Positions 36,401-43,414 of a DNA stretch of 64,000 bases are shown in pieces. Source of the DNA: Hyperoodon ampullatus (lineage: Eukaryota > Chordata > Mammalia > Artiodactyla > Ziphiidae). The notes beneath the pieces were generated by a model, which made no database searches, was not told the origin of the DNA, and saw nothing but the letters and a program-made list of their open reading frames with translations. The stretch lies in the NCBI GenBank assembly GCA_949752795.1, contig OX457065.1:1860001-1924000 (forward strand), read 5' to 3'. Every line of letters begins with the position of its first letter. The first letter of the stretch is position 1. The position numbers and the translations under genes were made by a program.

Positions 36401-39400
36401 TAAGTTTTTAATTTAAGCTAATTACAATTAAATAAAAGTTAAAAATCAGCTCCTCAGTCTCACACTTCAAATGTGTCTAGTGGTTTCTGTATTGGACACT
36501 GCAGATTACAGAACATTTCCTTTATCACAGAGTTGTATTGAACGGAGCTGATAGCAAGAAGATGTGGTATATATATATTTATATTCCATGGAATATTATT
36601 CATCGTAAAAAAGAAGGAAATCCTGCCACTTGCCACACAAGGATGAACCTGGAGGACATCATGCTAAGTGAGATAATCCAGACACAGAAAAACAAGTACC
36701 ATATGATCTCACTTCCATGTGGAATCCAAAATAATCAAACTCACAGAAGCAGAGAGTAGAAATGGTGATTGCCAGGGACTTGGGGGAGGGGGAAATGGGG
36801 AGATATTGGTCAAAAGCTACAGACCTCCCGTTATAAAGTGAAGACGTTCTGGGGATCTAATATATGGCTGGTGACTCTAGTTAATACTGGGAATTCCCTG
36901 GCGGTCCAGTGGTTAGGACTCGGTGCTTTCACTGCCATGACCCAGGTTCAGCCTCTGGTCAGGGAACTAAGATCCTGCAAGCCGCGCAACGTGGACACAA
37001 AAAACAAAAAAAATACTGTATTGTATACCTGAAATTTGCTAAGTGTTCTCAACACATACACATACACACATATGTAACCATGCAGGGTGATGGGTGTGTG
37101 AATTAGCTTGATTGTGGTGATGGTTTCACAGCATGTGCACATCTCAATCATCACATCGTGCACCTTAAATGTATACAATTTTTATTTGTCAATTGTGCCC
37201 CAATAGAGCTGGAAAAAGTAAATACTCACTTCCATACCTAATTTTGTAACATTTTCCTTAAAGAGGGCCTCCCAAGTCATATAAGCTTTGGGTCCCACAG
37301 GGCCTGTCTCCTCCTGCCTCATCAACAAGCTGCAGGAAACACAGTCCCACCACGTCCTTCTTCATTCGAAAGGGCTCAGTGGTCTCGAGCACAGGCTTTG
37401 AGGATCGCAGATCTGGGTGGGGATTCCGGCTCTGCCACTTCTAGCCGTGTGCCTGTAGGCAGGTCCTCTGAGTCTCAACCCTTAGTCTAAAAACAGGGGT
37501 GAACTGGTGCTTGCCCCACAGGGTGACGTGATATAACATCTCAGCGCAGCCGGCTCACAGTAAGCACAGCACACGCAGCCCACTGTAAGCACACAGTGAG
37601 TGTCAGCTGTGACTATTTTTTGGTGTTTTTGGAGTGAAGGTTCATTCAGGAAATGCAGGTGAAAAGGGGCATTTTCAGACAAACAAAAGCTGAAGGAGTT
37701 TGCCGTTAAGAAGACATCCCCTACAGTATGTACTTCGACATAAGGAAAACTGACTCTGATGAAAAGTCTAAGATGCAGGAAAGAATGAAGAGCAATGCAA
37801 GTGTAAATACGTGGGTCATTCTGTGAGCATTTACTGTACAGAACAATAATAATAATGCCTTTCAGAGTCTACAAATAGAAAGAAAATGCACATCAACAAA
37901 GGCTAATAAATTGGGAGGGAAGTAAATATAATTAAACTATTCTAAGGCCTTCCAAGAGGACGGTCCAGGTATTGATTAATCAGATCTTGGTAAATTGGGT
38001 GTGCAAGTTTTAATCTAGGGTAACCCCCACCAAAAGAATAGAAATGGGGGGAATTCCCAGGAGATCCAGTGGTTAGGACACAATGCCTTCACTGCCGGGG
38101 CCCAGGTTCGATCCCTGGTTGGGGAACTAAGATCCTGCAAGCCACACAGCGTGGCCAAAAAAAAACGAATACAAATGGGCTTTATAATTTCTGAATCAGT
38201 GGAGAAGAAATGGAATGATAAAAACCACTCAGTCTAAAAGACAGCATTAAAGGAGAAAAGAATGAGTGAGACAAGGACGGTTCACAAATGGGATGTTAGA
38301 TTTAAACCAAAATATATCAGTAATTGCATTAAATGTAAATAGACTAAATGTTCCAGTTAAAAGACAAAGATTATCAGAATGTTCTTTAAAATTGTACCTT
38401 TTGCTAGTTATGATATTAGTCAAAAGAATTCTAATGGAACTTATTCTAGAGTAAGAGGGTCAATTAAATGATAAATTTATAAATGATAAAATTTGTATTT
38501 ACTTAATAACAGACTCAAAATGTGTACACTAAAAATTTACAGAACTAAAAGGAGAAATAGACAAATCGATAATCTTAGTGGGATAGCTTCACACAGCTCT
38601 CTGAGTAACAGACAGAACAAGCCCACAAAAAGCAGTAAATATGTACAAGATTTGAATAACATGACCTAATGGACATATATGAACAACTATAAAACCCACA
38701 TCCTTTACAAGCGCACATAGACCATTTTCAAGTATTGACTGTTATATGCCAGGACTGGGCACTTTTCCATACATTATCTCCTCTTATCATCATAAAGCTG
38801 TGAAACAGTCGTCTGGGCTGGAAATCTCCCATCTGCCCTCCCAACCCACTCACTCCTTCTCTTACTCTGTGTCCTGCAAAGCCCACCTGTGTGGGCTGCA
38901 TTCACAGGCTCCTTTCCCCTCTGGACTCTGGCTGGGTTTAGCCAGAACTGTTGGGAGGAAGAAGGGTAGAATAAGGGCATTTGTTCTCCCCACCCCTCTG
39001 CGGGGTTGCCGGGAGGGTCCCTGGGGATGGCTAAGCTCCAGGCAGCTGCCCTCTCCAAGTTCCTGTTCCCACCCCTCCCCCTGCGGCCTTCCAGGTGGCA
39101 ATGGCCCAGCTGCTCTTAGTCCTGGGGGCTGTGCCATCCCTCGCGGGTCTTCCTAAACGTTGCCCACACCTTTCCAAACTCTCTTAAATTGCCCAGTTAG
39201 ACTGTGCCATCCGTCTCCTGCAAGGACCCTGGCTGTGTCCCAGCATCCTATTTGCAGTTAAGGAAACGTAAGCTCAGGGAGGCCAGTGACTCACACGAGG
39301 TCGTGAGACCTCCTGTCACAGGTGCAGAATTAAGGACAGTCTCCCCCCTTGCTGGTATCTTTAATAAATCGCTAACACGACCCTGGCACACCCCTTCCAC

Positions 39401-39876
39401 TTTAGACAACAGTATGCCCTGTCACTGTGTCTGAGTAACTCCTGAATGTGAGTGGTCACGTGGCCTTCCTTGGTTTCTTAAACATCAGGAACACTGTGTC
39501 TTCCACAGTACAGTATTCGGCTGTTTGTTAATTAATTTCTGCTGCATAATACCTTTTAGAGGAAGTTGTTTAATAGCAGTGATGACCTCTGAATTTAACA
39601 CTGGGTGACATTTGATATTTTGTCCTCCTCCTTTGCTGTTTTTCAGATCGCCATGAAGTTATCTCCAAAGAGATACTGGAGCTGGACCCCTGGGAGAACC
39701 AGTGGAATGTCGTGGCCGTCAACACCCTCATGCACGACAGCTATGATGTCTGCCTGGTGGCGAGGAAGAATCCCCGCGACCTCATCCCCCCGCCTTCAGA
39801 GTCAGTGGAGGAGAGTGGGGGCACTGAGGTCTGTGTCTCTGTGGGACCCCCAAGGTGTCTGCCAAGGAGGCACTAG
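1109..39876 (+). CDS. KBTBD12: KBTBD12, kelch repeat and BTB domain-containing protein 12 (five coding exons, spliced)
   Basis: The coding sequence is join(1109..2178, 6395..6665, 8857..9007, 25985..26182, 39647..39876), 1920 nt, giving 639 residues and a TAG stop. All junctions are GT-AG with matching phases. The start has a strong Kozak context (accATGG), and no in-frame ATG precedes it. In order the protein has a BTB/POZ domain (about residues 25-130, with the conserved HRLVLAAFSPYF around 45-56), a BACK domain (about 135-235) and Kelch repeats from about 285 to the C-terminus. Kelch blade signatures include LYVIGG, IYVLGG and LYVCGG. Proteins of this architecture are usually substrate adaptors for CUL3 ubiquitin ligases. 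That role for KBTBD12 is inferred from the family, as the gene is poorly characterised. The human protein is 623 residues from memory, so this one looks about 16 residues longer at its C-terminus. Gene identity is firm from near-continuous resemblance to the human protein and from SEC61A1 downstream. Confidence 0.95.
2634..2981 (-). mobile_element. CHR-type tRNA-derived SINE
   Basis: On the minus strand the tRNA-like head starts at 2981 (ggacttccctggtggcgcag), and the body repeats 'cacaactactga' motifs. It is flanked by the direct repeat ttcattctgtac at 2622-2633 and 2982-2993. Confidence 0.93.
3691..4049 (+). mobile_element. CHR-type tRNA-derived SINE, long form
   Basis: The tRNA-like head is at the left. 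The body holds repeated 'caactactgagcc' motifs and the tail is A-rich (aataaataaa). The direct repeat taaaggtagt at 3681-3690 and 4050-4059 marks both ends. Confidence 0.93.
5595..5650 (+). repeat. (CA)n microsatellite
   Basis: About 55 bases of near-perfect CA repeat, with CG interruptions near its right end. Confidence 0.97.
6395..6665 (+). CDS. KBTBD12: KBTBD12 coding exon 2 (Kelch blades)
   Basis: The exon is 271 nt, starts with the last base of codon 357 and ends on a codon boundary at residue 447. The acceptor follows 'ttaatttacag' and the donor is 'gttaag'. It encodes two blade cores, LYVIGGQ and LYVIGGW, each following the usual Kelch spacing of hydrophobic residues and double glycine. 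Confidence 0.95.
6666..8856 (+). other. KBTBD12: KBTBD12 intron 2
   Basis: The intron is 2191 bases and AT-rich. It contains a 5'-truncated L1 insertion (7240-7366) and a short (TA)n tract near 8285-8300. No gene or other clear repeat was seen in 7400-8856. Confidence 0.85.
7240..7366 (+). mobile_element. 5'-truncated L1 3' end with perfect target-site duplication
   Basis: The L1 3' terminus (ataactgattcactttg through to ccaataaagatg and a poly(A) tail) lies between two identical 17-bp copies of aagacaggatggagagg at 7223-7239 and 7367-7383. The perfect duplication suggests a fairly recent insertion. Confidence 0.9.
8857..9007 (+). CDS. KBTBD12: KBTBD12 coding exon 3 (Kelch blade)
   Basis: The exon is 151 nt and begins with an ATG codon that is internal to the protein, not a start. 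It covers residues 448-497 plus one base. The acceptor follows 'tttcatacag' and the donor is 'gtaaga'. It contains the blade core IYVLG, whose second glycine is completed in the next exon. Confidence 0.94.
10844..11107 (+). mobile_element. CHR-type SINE
   Basis: The element has the head ggggacttccctggtggtcc, repeated 'gcaactactga' motifs and an A-rich tail. A small internal duplication in the head repeats 'ggttaa(g/a)a..tccaatg'. Confidence 0.9.
11160..11690 (+). mobile_element. L1 relic: ORF2 C-terminal region and 3' UTR, degraded
   Basis: The stretch matches the L1 ORF2 region by recall: 'atagattcat', 'cctaaaattatgtg', 'gaatagccaaaacaat', 'caatggaacag' and 'ttgatttttgacaa' occur in the L1 order. 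It is followed by an L1 3'-UTR-like end ('cacttaaaattttgttaag', 'accacaatgaaataaaa'). The frame is broken throughout. Confidence 0.75.
12440..12960 (-). mobile_element. Possible 3' flank or LTR of the endogenous retrovirus relic
   Basis: This stretch lies immediately downstream (minus strand) of the env relic, where a 3' LTR would be expected. It contains a tatataaaagg-like TATA element near 12855-12865. I could not define LTR borders or find a second copy, so the assignment rests on position. Confidence 0.25.
13030..14012 (-). pseudogene. Endogenous retrovirus class I (gamma-type) env remnant, transmembrane subunit
   Basis: Read on the minus strand, the stretch shows the order expected of a gammaretroviral-type Env transmembrane subunit. 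A heptad-like segment lies around 13390-13450, an immunosuppressive-domain-like ALDFL stretch around 13360-13385, and a disulfide-loop region around 13290-13345. A FSW pre-membrane motif lies near 13185-13200, with a hydrophobic, partly broken membrane and tail region to about 13040. Similarity passes between reading frames and is broken by frameshifts and stop codons, so no intact protein is encoded. One cysteine of the usual CX6CC pair appears replaced. The part above 13560 is too degraded to assign firmly but may be the rest of env. A CHR SINE abuts it at 14017. No gag or pol was seen. Confidence 0.65.
14017..14318 (+). mobile_element. CHR-type SINE, long form
   Basis: The element has the head ggacttccctggtggtgcag, body motifs 'ccacaactactga' and the tail 'caatgcagccaaaaaac'. 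Confidence 0.93.
14475..14604 (-). mobile_element. L1 3' end fused to U6, with A-rich tails and a possible short 3' transduction
   Basis: On the minus strand the L1 terminus (agctgattcactttg to ccaataaagatg, 14604-14531) follows U6 without a gap and matches the L1 end at 7285-7355. It is followed by an imperfect A-rich tail (about 14530-14513), about 28 bases of non-L1 sequence (14512-14485) and a second A-rich stretch (14484-14475). The target-site duplication TGAGTCTGTTTTCTT at 14460-14474 and 14712-14726 encloses U6 and L1 together, so they integrated as one event. Confidence 0.85.
14605..14711 (-). pseudogene. U6 snRNA pseudogene, full length (5' part of a U6/L1 chimera)
   Basis: Read on the minus strand from 14711, the sequence starts GTGCTCGCTTCGGCAGCACA and runs through the U6 ACAGAGA box and AGATTAGCA to the terminal TTCCATATTTTT. 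This is 107 bases, the normal U6 length. The first 60 bases are nearly unchanged. Substitutions cluster in the 3' half: the segment after the AGC triad and the last stem differ from U6 at several positions. It is joined directly to an L1 3' end and lacks a U6-type upstream promoter (the upstream flank is MIR), so it is a retroposed copy. Confidence 0.93.
16352..16576 (+). mobile_element. CHR-type SINE, short form
   Basis: The element has the head gggcttccctggcggcgcag and the body 'cgcggagcggctgggcccgtgag', ending in an AATAAATAA-type tail. It meets the next SINE tail to tail. Confidence 0.93.
16577..16887 (-). mobile_element. CHR-type SINE, long form
   Basis: The reverse-complement head ends at 16887 (ccaccagggaagcccc) and the tail faces the SINE at 16352-16576. 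No clear independent duplication separates the two. Confidence 0.92.
17634..17823 (+). mobile_element. CHR-type SINE
   Basis: The head is gagacttccctggtggcgca, followed by 'gggaactagatcccacatg'. It is flanked by ataaaattc at 17625-17633 and 17824-17832. Confidence 0.92.
18869..19096 (-). mobile_element. CHR-type SINE, short form
   Basis: The reverse-complement body and head end at 19096, with a T-rich tail at the left. The direct repeat ttaaagtgtttt lies at 18857-18868 and 19097-19108. Confidence 0.94.
19786..19907 (-). mobile_element. Short tRNA-derived SINE (CHR family)
   Basis: The reverse-complement of the 'gttccctggttggggaactaag' type ends at 19907 with ccgccagggaagtccc. A near-repeat of aaga(t/c)cttttt flanks it. 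Confidence 0.9.
22290..22460 (-). mobile_element. MIR SINE relic
   Basis: The order 'attattatccgaaacttacagatgagaaaattgag', 'gtccagctataagtgg' and 'tgaaccatggtctg' matches the reverse complement of MIR, with many substitutions. Confidence 0.75.
24965..25157 (-). mobile_element. Short CHR-family SINE with unusual 3' extension
   Basis: The head ends at 25157. The direct repeat attaatttctt at 24952-24962 and 25164-25174 shows that the T-rich extension beyond the usual body was part of the inserted unit. Confidence 0.85.
25410..25540 (+). mobile_element. Short CHR-family SINE
   Basis: The head is ggacttccctggtggtccag with the B-box-like 'gggttcgacccctgg', followed by 'ggggaactaagatcccgcat' and an AAATAAAATA tail. 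Confidence 0.92.
25985..26182 (+). CDS. KBTBD12: KBTBD12 coding exon 4 (Kelch blade)
   Basis: The exon is 198 nt and lies between introns of about 17 kb and 13.5 kb. It completes codon 498 and ends one base into codon 564. The acceptor follows 'caccctctgcag' and the donor is 'gtactg'. It encodes VEIYNPDGDFW and the blade core LYVCGGFHG. It is markedly more GC-rich than exons 1-3. Confidence 0.94.
26268..26415 (+). mobile_element. MIR SINE relic
   Basis: MIR-like order: 'gtgaccttgggcaactcacc', 'tctacaaagtgggg', 'ataagaattaagtgag' and 'tgtctggcacacagcag'. Confidence 0.8.
26494..26719 (+). mobile_element. CHR-type SINE
   Basis: The head is ggggcttccctggtggggca and the tail is A-rich. The direct repeat aaaaatatgaaga lies at 26481-26493 and 26720-26732. 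Confidence 0.94.
26988..27187 (-). mobile_element. CHR-type SINE, older copy
   Basis: The reverse-complement head (ccaccagggaagtcc) ends at 27187. Flanking agggagattttta repeats occur at about 26976 and 27188. Confidence 0.9.
27265..27488 (+). mobile_element. CHR-type SINE, short young form
   Basis: The sequence is close to the 46.7, 57.3 and 62.2 kb copies, with an uninterrupted poly(A) of about 30 bases. A short direct repeat aaggcag flanks it. A duplicated 'gagcctgtgctccg' replaces the usual 'gcgcgtccgg' segment. Confidence 0.94.
27668..27878 (-). mobile_element. CHR-type SINE, short young form
   Basis: Poly(T) at the left, head at the right, and the direct repeat cacctccctt on both sides. 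Confidence 0.94.
28273..28470 (+). mobile_element. CHR-type SINE, short young form
   Basis: A perfect 15-bp direct repeat AAAAAGTGAAAGGGG at 28258-28272 and 28471-28485 flanks the element. The A-tail is only about 10 bases. Confidence 0.95.
28572..28697 (-). mobile_element. Short CHR-family SINE
   Basis: The reverse-complement ends at 28697 (gacagggaattccc). An imperfect direct repeat tatttact(a/g)g flanks it. Confidence 0.9.
30400..31040 (+). mobile_element. HAL1/L1 ORF1-like relic
   Basis: Blocks such as 'gttcttggaggttaaaaatatgatagcagaaatt' and 'gatcctgaaagctgccagagagaaagg' resemble HAL1/L1 ORF1 by recall. The frame is broken and a 19-base A tract interrupts it near 30640. The family assignment is tentative. 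Confidence 0.5.
31565..31817 (+). mobile_element. CHR-type SINE with extended A-rich tail
   Basis: The head is gggacttccctcatggtcca (with an internal deletion) and the tail is a long AATAATAAAAATAA-type run. The near-perfect repeat agaagttgca(a/g)tag lies at 31551-31564 and 31818-31831. Confidence 0.93.
32575..32880 (+). mobile_element. L1 ORF2 reverse-transcriptase fragment, degraded
   Basis: The translated stretch at about 32600-32757 (+) contains RPISLMNTVAKMLSKILA, the L1 reverse-transcriptase consensus block, then meets a TGA stop. The following 'aaccaagcaggctttatgccagg' also fits L1 ORF2. Confidence 0.85.
33004..33080 (-). mobile_element. Truncated CHR-type SINE
   Basis: Only the tRNA-like head of about 77 bases is present (reverse complement, ending ccatcagggaagtcc). 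The rest is missing. Confidence 0.88.
33270..33393 (+). mobile_element. Short CHR-family SINE
   Basis: The head is gggaattccctggtggtcta and the tail is poly(A). The direct repeat a(a/g)gcccag flanks it. Confidence 0.9.
33998..34363 (+). mobile_element. CHR-type SINE, long form
   Basis: The head is gggcttccctggtggcgcag and the body carries four successive 'caactactgagcc' units, more than other copies here. The poly(A) is about 25 bases and aaatcagg flanks both sides. Confidence 0.94.
34375..34615 (+). mobile_element. L1 3' end, older subfamily
   Basis: The stretch holds 'acaacaaggacctactgtacagcacagggaac', 'gtataactgattcagtttgctgtgcacctgaaactaac' and 'ctatactccaatataaaa', the typical artiodactyl L1 3'-UTR order. 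Confidence 0.85.
36540..36888 (+). mobile_element. L1 3'-UTR relic, left part
   Basis: The order 'gaagatgtggtatatatat', 'tggaatattattcatcgtaaa', 'gatgaacctggaggacatcatgctaagtgag' and 'accatatgatctcactt' is L1MA/L1MB-like. A SINE interrupts it at 36889; the element resumes at 37012. Confidence 0.85.
36889..37011 (+). mobile_element. Short CHR-family SINE nested in L1
   Basis: The head is gggaattccctggcggtcca and the body 'agggaactaagatcctgcaag'. The direct repeat aatactg lies at both junctions with the L1. Confidence 0.92.
37012..37215 (+). mobile_element. L1 3'-UTR relic, right part
   Basis: Continues the L1 at 36540-36888: 'actgtattgtatacctgaaatttgctaag', 'gtgatggtttcacag' and 'ttgtcaattgtgccccaatagagctgg'. 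Confidence 0.82.
37385..37600 (+). mobile_element. MIR SINE relic
   Basis: MIR-like order: 'agcacaggctttgagg', 'attccggctctgccacttctagccgtgtg', 'gagtctcaacccttagtctaaaa' and 'gtaagcaca'. Confidence 0.8.
38049..38165 (+). mobile_element. Short CHR-family SINE
   Basis: The head is ggaattcccaggagatccag, followed by the B-box-like 'ggttcgatccctggttgggg'. An imperfect direct repeat (a/c)gaata(g/c)aaatggg flanks it. Confidence 0.9.
38255..38720 (+). mobile_element. Ancient L1 ORF2 relic
   Basis: The translation at about 38300-38380 (+) reads SVIALNVNRLNVPVKRQRLS, resembling the conserved LNVNGLNAPIKRHR block of L1 ORF2. 'ctaatggacatatatgaac' further on also fits L1. It is heavily degraded. Confidence 0.65.
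39240..39345 (-). mobile_element. MIR SINE relic (weak)
   Basis: 'cagttaaggaaacgtaagctcagggaggccagtgactcac' resembles the reverse complement of the MIR core. It is short and diverged. Confidence 0.45.
39647..39876 (+). CDS. KBTBD12: KBTBD12 terminal coding exon 5 with extended C-terminus
   Basis: The exon starts after 'gctgtttttcag' and carries codons 564-639 and a TAG stop at 39874-39876. The WENQWNVV stretch closes the last Kelch blade, followed by NPRDLIPPPS. After that point the reading frame gives about 25 residues, against about 9 in the human protein as I remember it. A TGA that resembles the usual stop is present at about 39827-39829 but lies out of frame, so a one-base length difference just before it may have moved the stop downstream. 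Confidence 0.9.
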
Positions 39877-40689
39877 GGATGGAGAGCCCACGGCACGTGT
39901 GGGACGTGTGCATTGCATGCATCGCGACCCTGTGCAGAGCGGCATGCGCTGGGCACTGCAGGGGGTGTGTGCAGAGTCCACCCTCTGGTACCCAGGCTTT
40001 GCAGTGTCTTCCCCAAGCTTGGAGGGTAAGGGTGGAACCCTCCGCCTGCTTCACCCACAGTTGAGCATATCAGAAAACAGCCACTCCCAAAATATAATTT
40101 AGGGATGACATTTAAATAACACATAGAAATCCATCTATTTTACTTACTGTCTATGCTTCTGGAAGCCCAGTGGATTCAAAGAATGCATTTTGGTAGCTAT
40201 TCTTCACCCATTTCCCAGGAGTTTCACACGCACAAGGCTCTTGTTTAAGCAGGAACGGTCAGTAAATTCCCTAGAGCTTCCCTAGGGGAAGACCATCCTA
40301 GACTGAGACGCTTTCTTCAGTGCAGAGCTGTGTGACTGTCATGACCGCTCCCCGTGTCCCCAGGTTCCAGCTGCTAACCCAGGCAGGAGGGACAGATCCA
40401 TGGAAGCTGGAGCCAGTTGGAAACCTGCTTCTGCCACCACAAAACAGGACCAGTCAGACCCAGGGCGGGCTGTCCCGCGTAGGCTAGACTCTCAGAAGGC
40501 AGGGCTACACCTGTGTCTTTGCAGGTGTACCCCAAGTGCCCATGGCAGTGCCTGGCACATGCGCGGGTCTTTGGGTGGCCAGCATGGGGAATGCCCCTGC
40601 TCCAGCCATGTGACCACAGTGGAAGCTGCCAGTTTCCCTGGATGGGGTTGGGGGGGGCCTCGTGGGAGGGCCGTGACTTTTCTAGATGC

Positions 40690-40865
40690 ACTGAGTTCGG
40701 GATCTAGGCTCTCGTCCCAGCTCTGCTTCTTAGCACGCTGCATGATCCTGGGCAGCCCAGCCTTTCTAAAGCCTTATTCTCCTCCCGTGCAGAATGGGAA
40801 GGAAAGTGCTCCCTAGGGTTGGTGGAGAATTGAGTGAGAAAGCGCTGAGCACAGTGCCTGTGAGA
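40690..40865 (+). mobile_element. MIR SINE relic
   Basis: 'cgtcccagctctgcttctta', 'gcatgatcctgggcagcccag', 'cagaatgggaaggaaag' and 'gagcacagtgcctg' occur in MIR order. Confidence 0.75.
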
Positions 40866-41423
40866 CGCAAAACAGGAAGTGTTCTTTAGCTGCTGATACT
40901 TTCATGAGCATTATCGTCGTAATCAGCATCTCCTGAAGCACAGTGCCCAGAACACCCGGGCTTGGCGTGGCATCTTGGGGTTTCAGAGAAAGATGTGCAT
41001 GGGATCTGAGATTGCTCTGAAGCCCCGGCCCCTCCAGGTCCAGGTGGGCTACTGATAACCCAGGGTTTCTTTTGGGCCCTGGATGCTGCTCCTCTGACCC
41101 ATATTTGTAACTCTGCCCTCCTGTTGTTGGATAGCGTGAGAGATTCTGCCTCAAACATTTCCCTGTCTTCCCTGTTTTCCCCTTAATTGAAGGCTGTCCC
41201 AACGTGGCATGGGAGGACTCGTAAAACTGGGACTGTTTGCTAGTTCTGTTCCTTGTGAGACAGGATGGTTAGGCGCTGAGCAGGGGGCATTGGGGAAGTG
41301 GTCCAGATGCTGACAGAAGCCGCAGCCGCCAGTCACGCCGGCTCAGTCTGTGCTCGTCAAGGAGGCGTCACTGTTCTCACTGATTGACTTTATAATGAGC
41401 AAATGCTCTAAAAATGAATATTA

Positions 41424-41429
41424 AATAAA
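41424..41429 (+). terminator. KBTBD12: Candidate KBTBD12 polyadenylation signal
   Basis: AATAAA is followed about 25-40 bases later by a T/G-rich stretch (cattttggttttcatg). It lies about 1.55 kb after the stop codon. This is a candidate only. Confidence 0.35.
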
Positions 41430-42842
41430 ATGTCACTGATGGAAGATCGCTTTCATTTTGGTTTTCATGCTGCAATTCAATGTACTTTTCGTCTGGGGAG
41501 GGGACGCTTAGCACTTCTGGGCAGGAACCAGAGTCGGGGATGACCAGCCTCAAGGACCTCGGGAGCGAGGCCCAGAGGCCAGGACGTGTGAGGTGGGCAA
41601 GGGCGGGGCGGGGGGTGCGGTTCCCAGGGCGGCTGAAGCACCGGAGGAAGCCCAGGAAGCCAAGACAAGGAGATGGGGCCACACAGAAGGCCCCCATGGC
41701 CACCCCAGGAGCCCGGCCCTGGTGCGTCAGCCACACGTCTCCCGGCGAGGAAGTCCTTTAAGACCGTCCCCCACAGTCCAGTGTATTCGATCGAGCAGGG
41801 TGACAGCAGACACAGCAGGTGGGCAGAAGGCCTCGCGGAGCCCGCGTCTCAGCTGAACCAGCCCCACAGCAGTGGGAGCCGTGCAGGGCCAGCGCAGCTG
41901 GGGGGAGGCATCAGCAGTCTGCCGCGAGTCAGAGCCGGAGATGCCAGAAGTTTGAGCAAAGAGCACAGTGGGTCAGCCAAACCAAAAGACCAGAAAATCT
42001 TTCAAAGGGTGGTGCCCCCTCCACCAGGGGTCCTTAGAGAGAGCCCCAACCGGATGGCCTACGCTGTCCACCCCAGGCCCTGCTGGAGCACCGAGAGAGA
42101 ATAGCTGGGGGGTGCACAGTCAAGGCACCCCACTCCTCCGCCAGCACCAGCACACCCCGCCAGGGGGCCCCGGCTCTTCTTGTTCCCAGCTCACTGGCCA
42201 TCGCAATCCCGTTCCCATCTCCGGCGGTCAGCTTAGCACAACACGTGGACCATTCAGGGAAGGAGACGTAAGGGAGCTCTATGGAGGGGCTTTGGGGAGA
42301 GGCCTTTTTGCTCTTTGACAGACGTGGAGAAGAAGACGTGGGCTCTTCTGCTGAGACTCTTCTAGGCTGCAGGGCCCCTGGAACTGCAGAGACTGTGCTG
42401 CCGTGAGGAGCAGTCTGCAGCTGGTCCAGAGAGCCGGGCGGGATGGGGGATGGGAAGGCCCTGGTCCTGGGCGACACAGAAGAGCCACAGAACGAACCAG
42501 CCACAGGACTTCCTGCTAGACGCTCACTGTTAGGATAAATGTTCCTTATTGTTCAGGCTGCCTGGAGTTGCTTGCAGCCTGAGACTTCCGAACGATACTC
42601 CAGCCTTCCTCTGCCAAAGTCGCTTTTTCCTGGGGTGACATATGTCACCTCTGCCAAAGGGGAGGGCTCAGCCCTGGTCCCTGGGACATCTGGTGATGAG
42701 GTGCTTTGGTTCTTGCAGTGAGAAGAGGTGTGCACGCCTGGTGAGTGCCCATGGTTCACGATCCCGAGCCATTTCTTAGCTACCTCTAGGGTATTTCTCT
42801 TCTCTGACCTTTGACGTTGTTGATTACTGCATATCCCACCCA

Positions 42843-42985
42843 CCACCTGTTTTTGTAAATAAATTTTATTGGAACACAGTTATGCTTACTGTGTACGTAT
42901 TGTCTGTGACTGGCTTCACACTGCAACAGCAGTGCCCTGGAAGTGCAGTAGAGACCTCTGGCCCTTTCAGAAAAAGTCTGCCAAC
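42843..42985 (-). mobile_element. hAT-type DNA transposon MITE relic
   Basis: 'tttttgtaaataaattttattggaacacag', 'gtattgtctgtgactggc', 'gtagagacctctggcccttt' and 'cagaaaaagtctgcc' match a widespread mammalian non-autonomous hAT (Charlie-type) element from memory. The subfamily is uncertain and the strand is set by convention. Confidence 0.6.
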
Positions 42986-43284
42986 TTCTGGTGTATTCCA
43001 TCAAACTTTCTTGAGGAAAAATACTGAGCTAAGGGAATATGTAAATTATAAAGGAATACACATGCATATTCCTCTATTTTTACATATATAACATTTTACG
43101 TATATATAAACATATATAACATGGTTCTATTCCATTCTTCTTTCATTCAATAGTGTGCTTAGAGAGACTATTTCATACGCTCTCCATTTTTACCAGCTAC
43201 ATAGGATTCCATCATAGATGCAGCATAATTTCTTTAACAAACCACCATGCGGTGGATGTTTCTGTTGTTTCCTCCAGCTGTTCT

Positions 43285-43414
43285 TTTTTTTTTTTTTTAA
43301 TTTTCTTGGCTGCACCCTGTGGCACGTGGGATCTTAGTTCCCTGACCAGAGATTGAACCCACGCCCCTTGCATTGGAAGCTCGGAGTCAACCACTGGAGC
43401 ACCAGGGAAGTCCC
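43285..43414 (-). mobile_element. Short CHR-family SINE
   Basis: The reverse-complement ends at 43414 (gcaccagggaagtcc) with a T-rich tail at the left. The near repeat ttccagctg(t/c)tctttt flanks it. Confidence 0.9.

Larger units (their letters stand above)
26183..39646 (+). other. KBTBD12: KBTBD12 intron 4 (about 13.5 kb)
   Basis: The intron is dominated by SINEs and by L1 and HAL1-like relics, listed separately. I recognised nothing in 28700-30380, 31050-31560, 31830-32570, 33400-33990, 34620-36530, 37610-38040 or 38720-39230, apart from weak MIR-like matches. Confidence 0.8.
39877..41440 (+). other. KBTBD12: Presumed KBTBD12 3' untranslated region
   Basis: No coding signal was seen. A MIR relic lies at 40690-40865 and the first well-placed AATAAA follows at 41424. 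The real transcript end cannot be read from the sequence. Confidence 0.4.
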
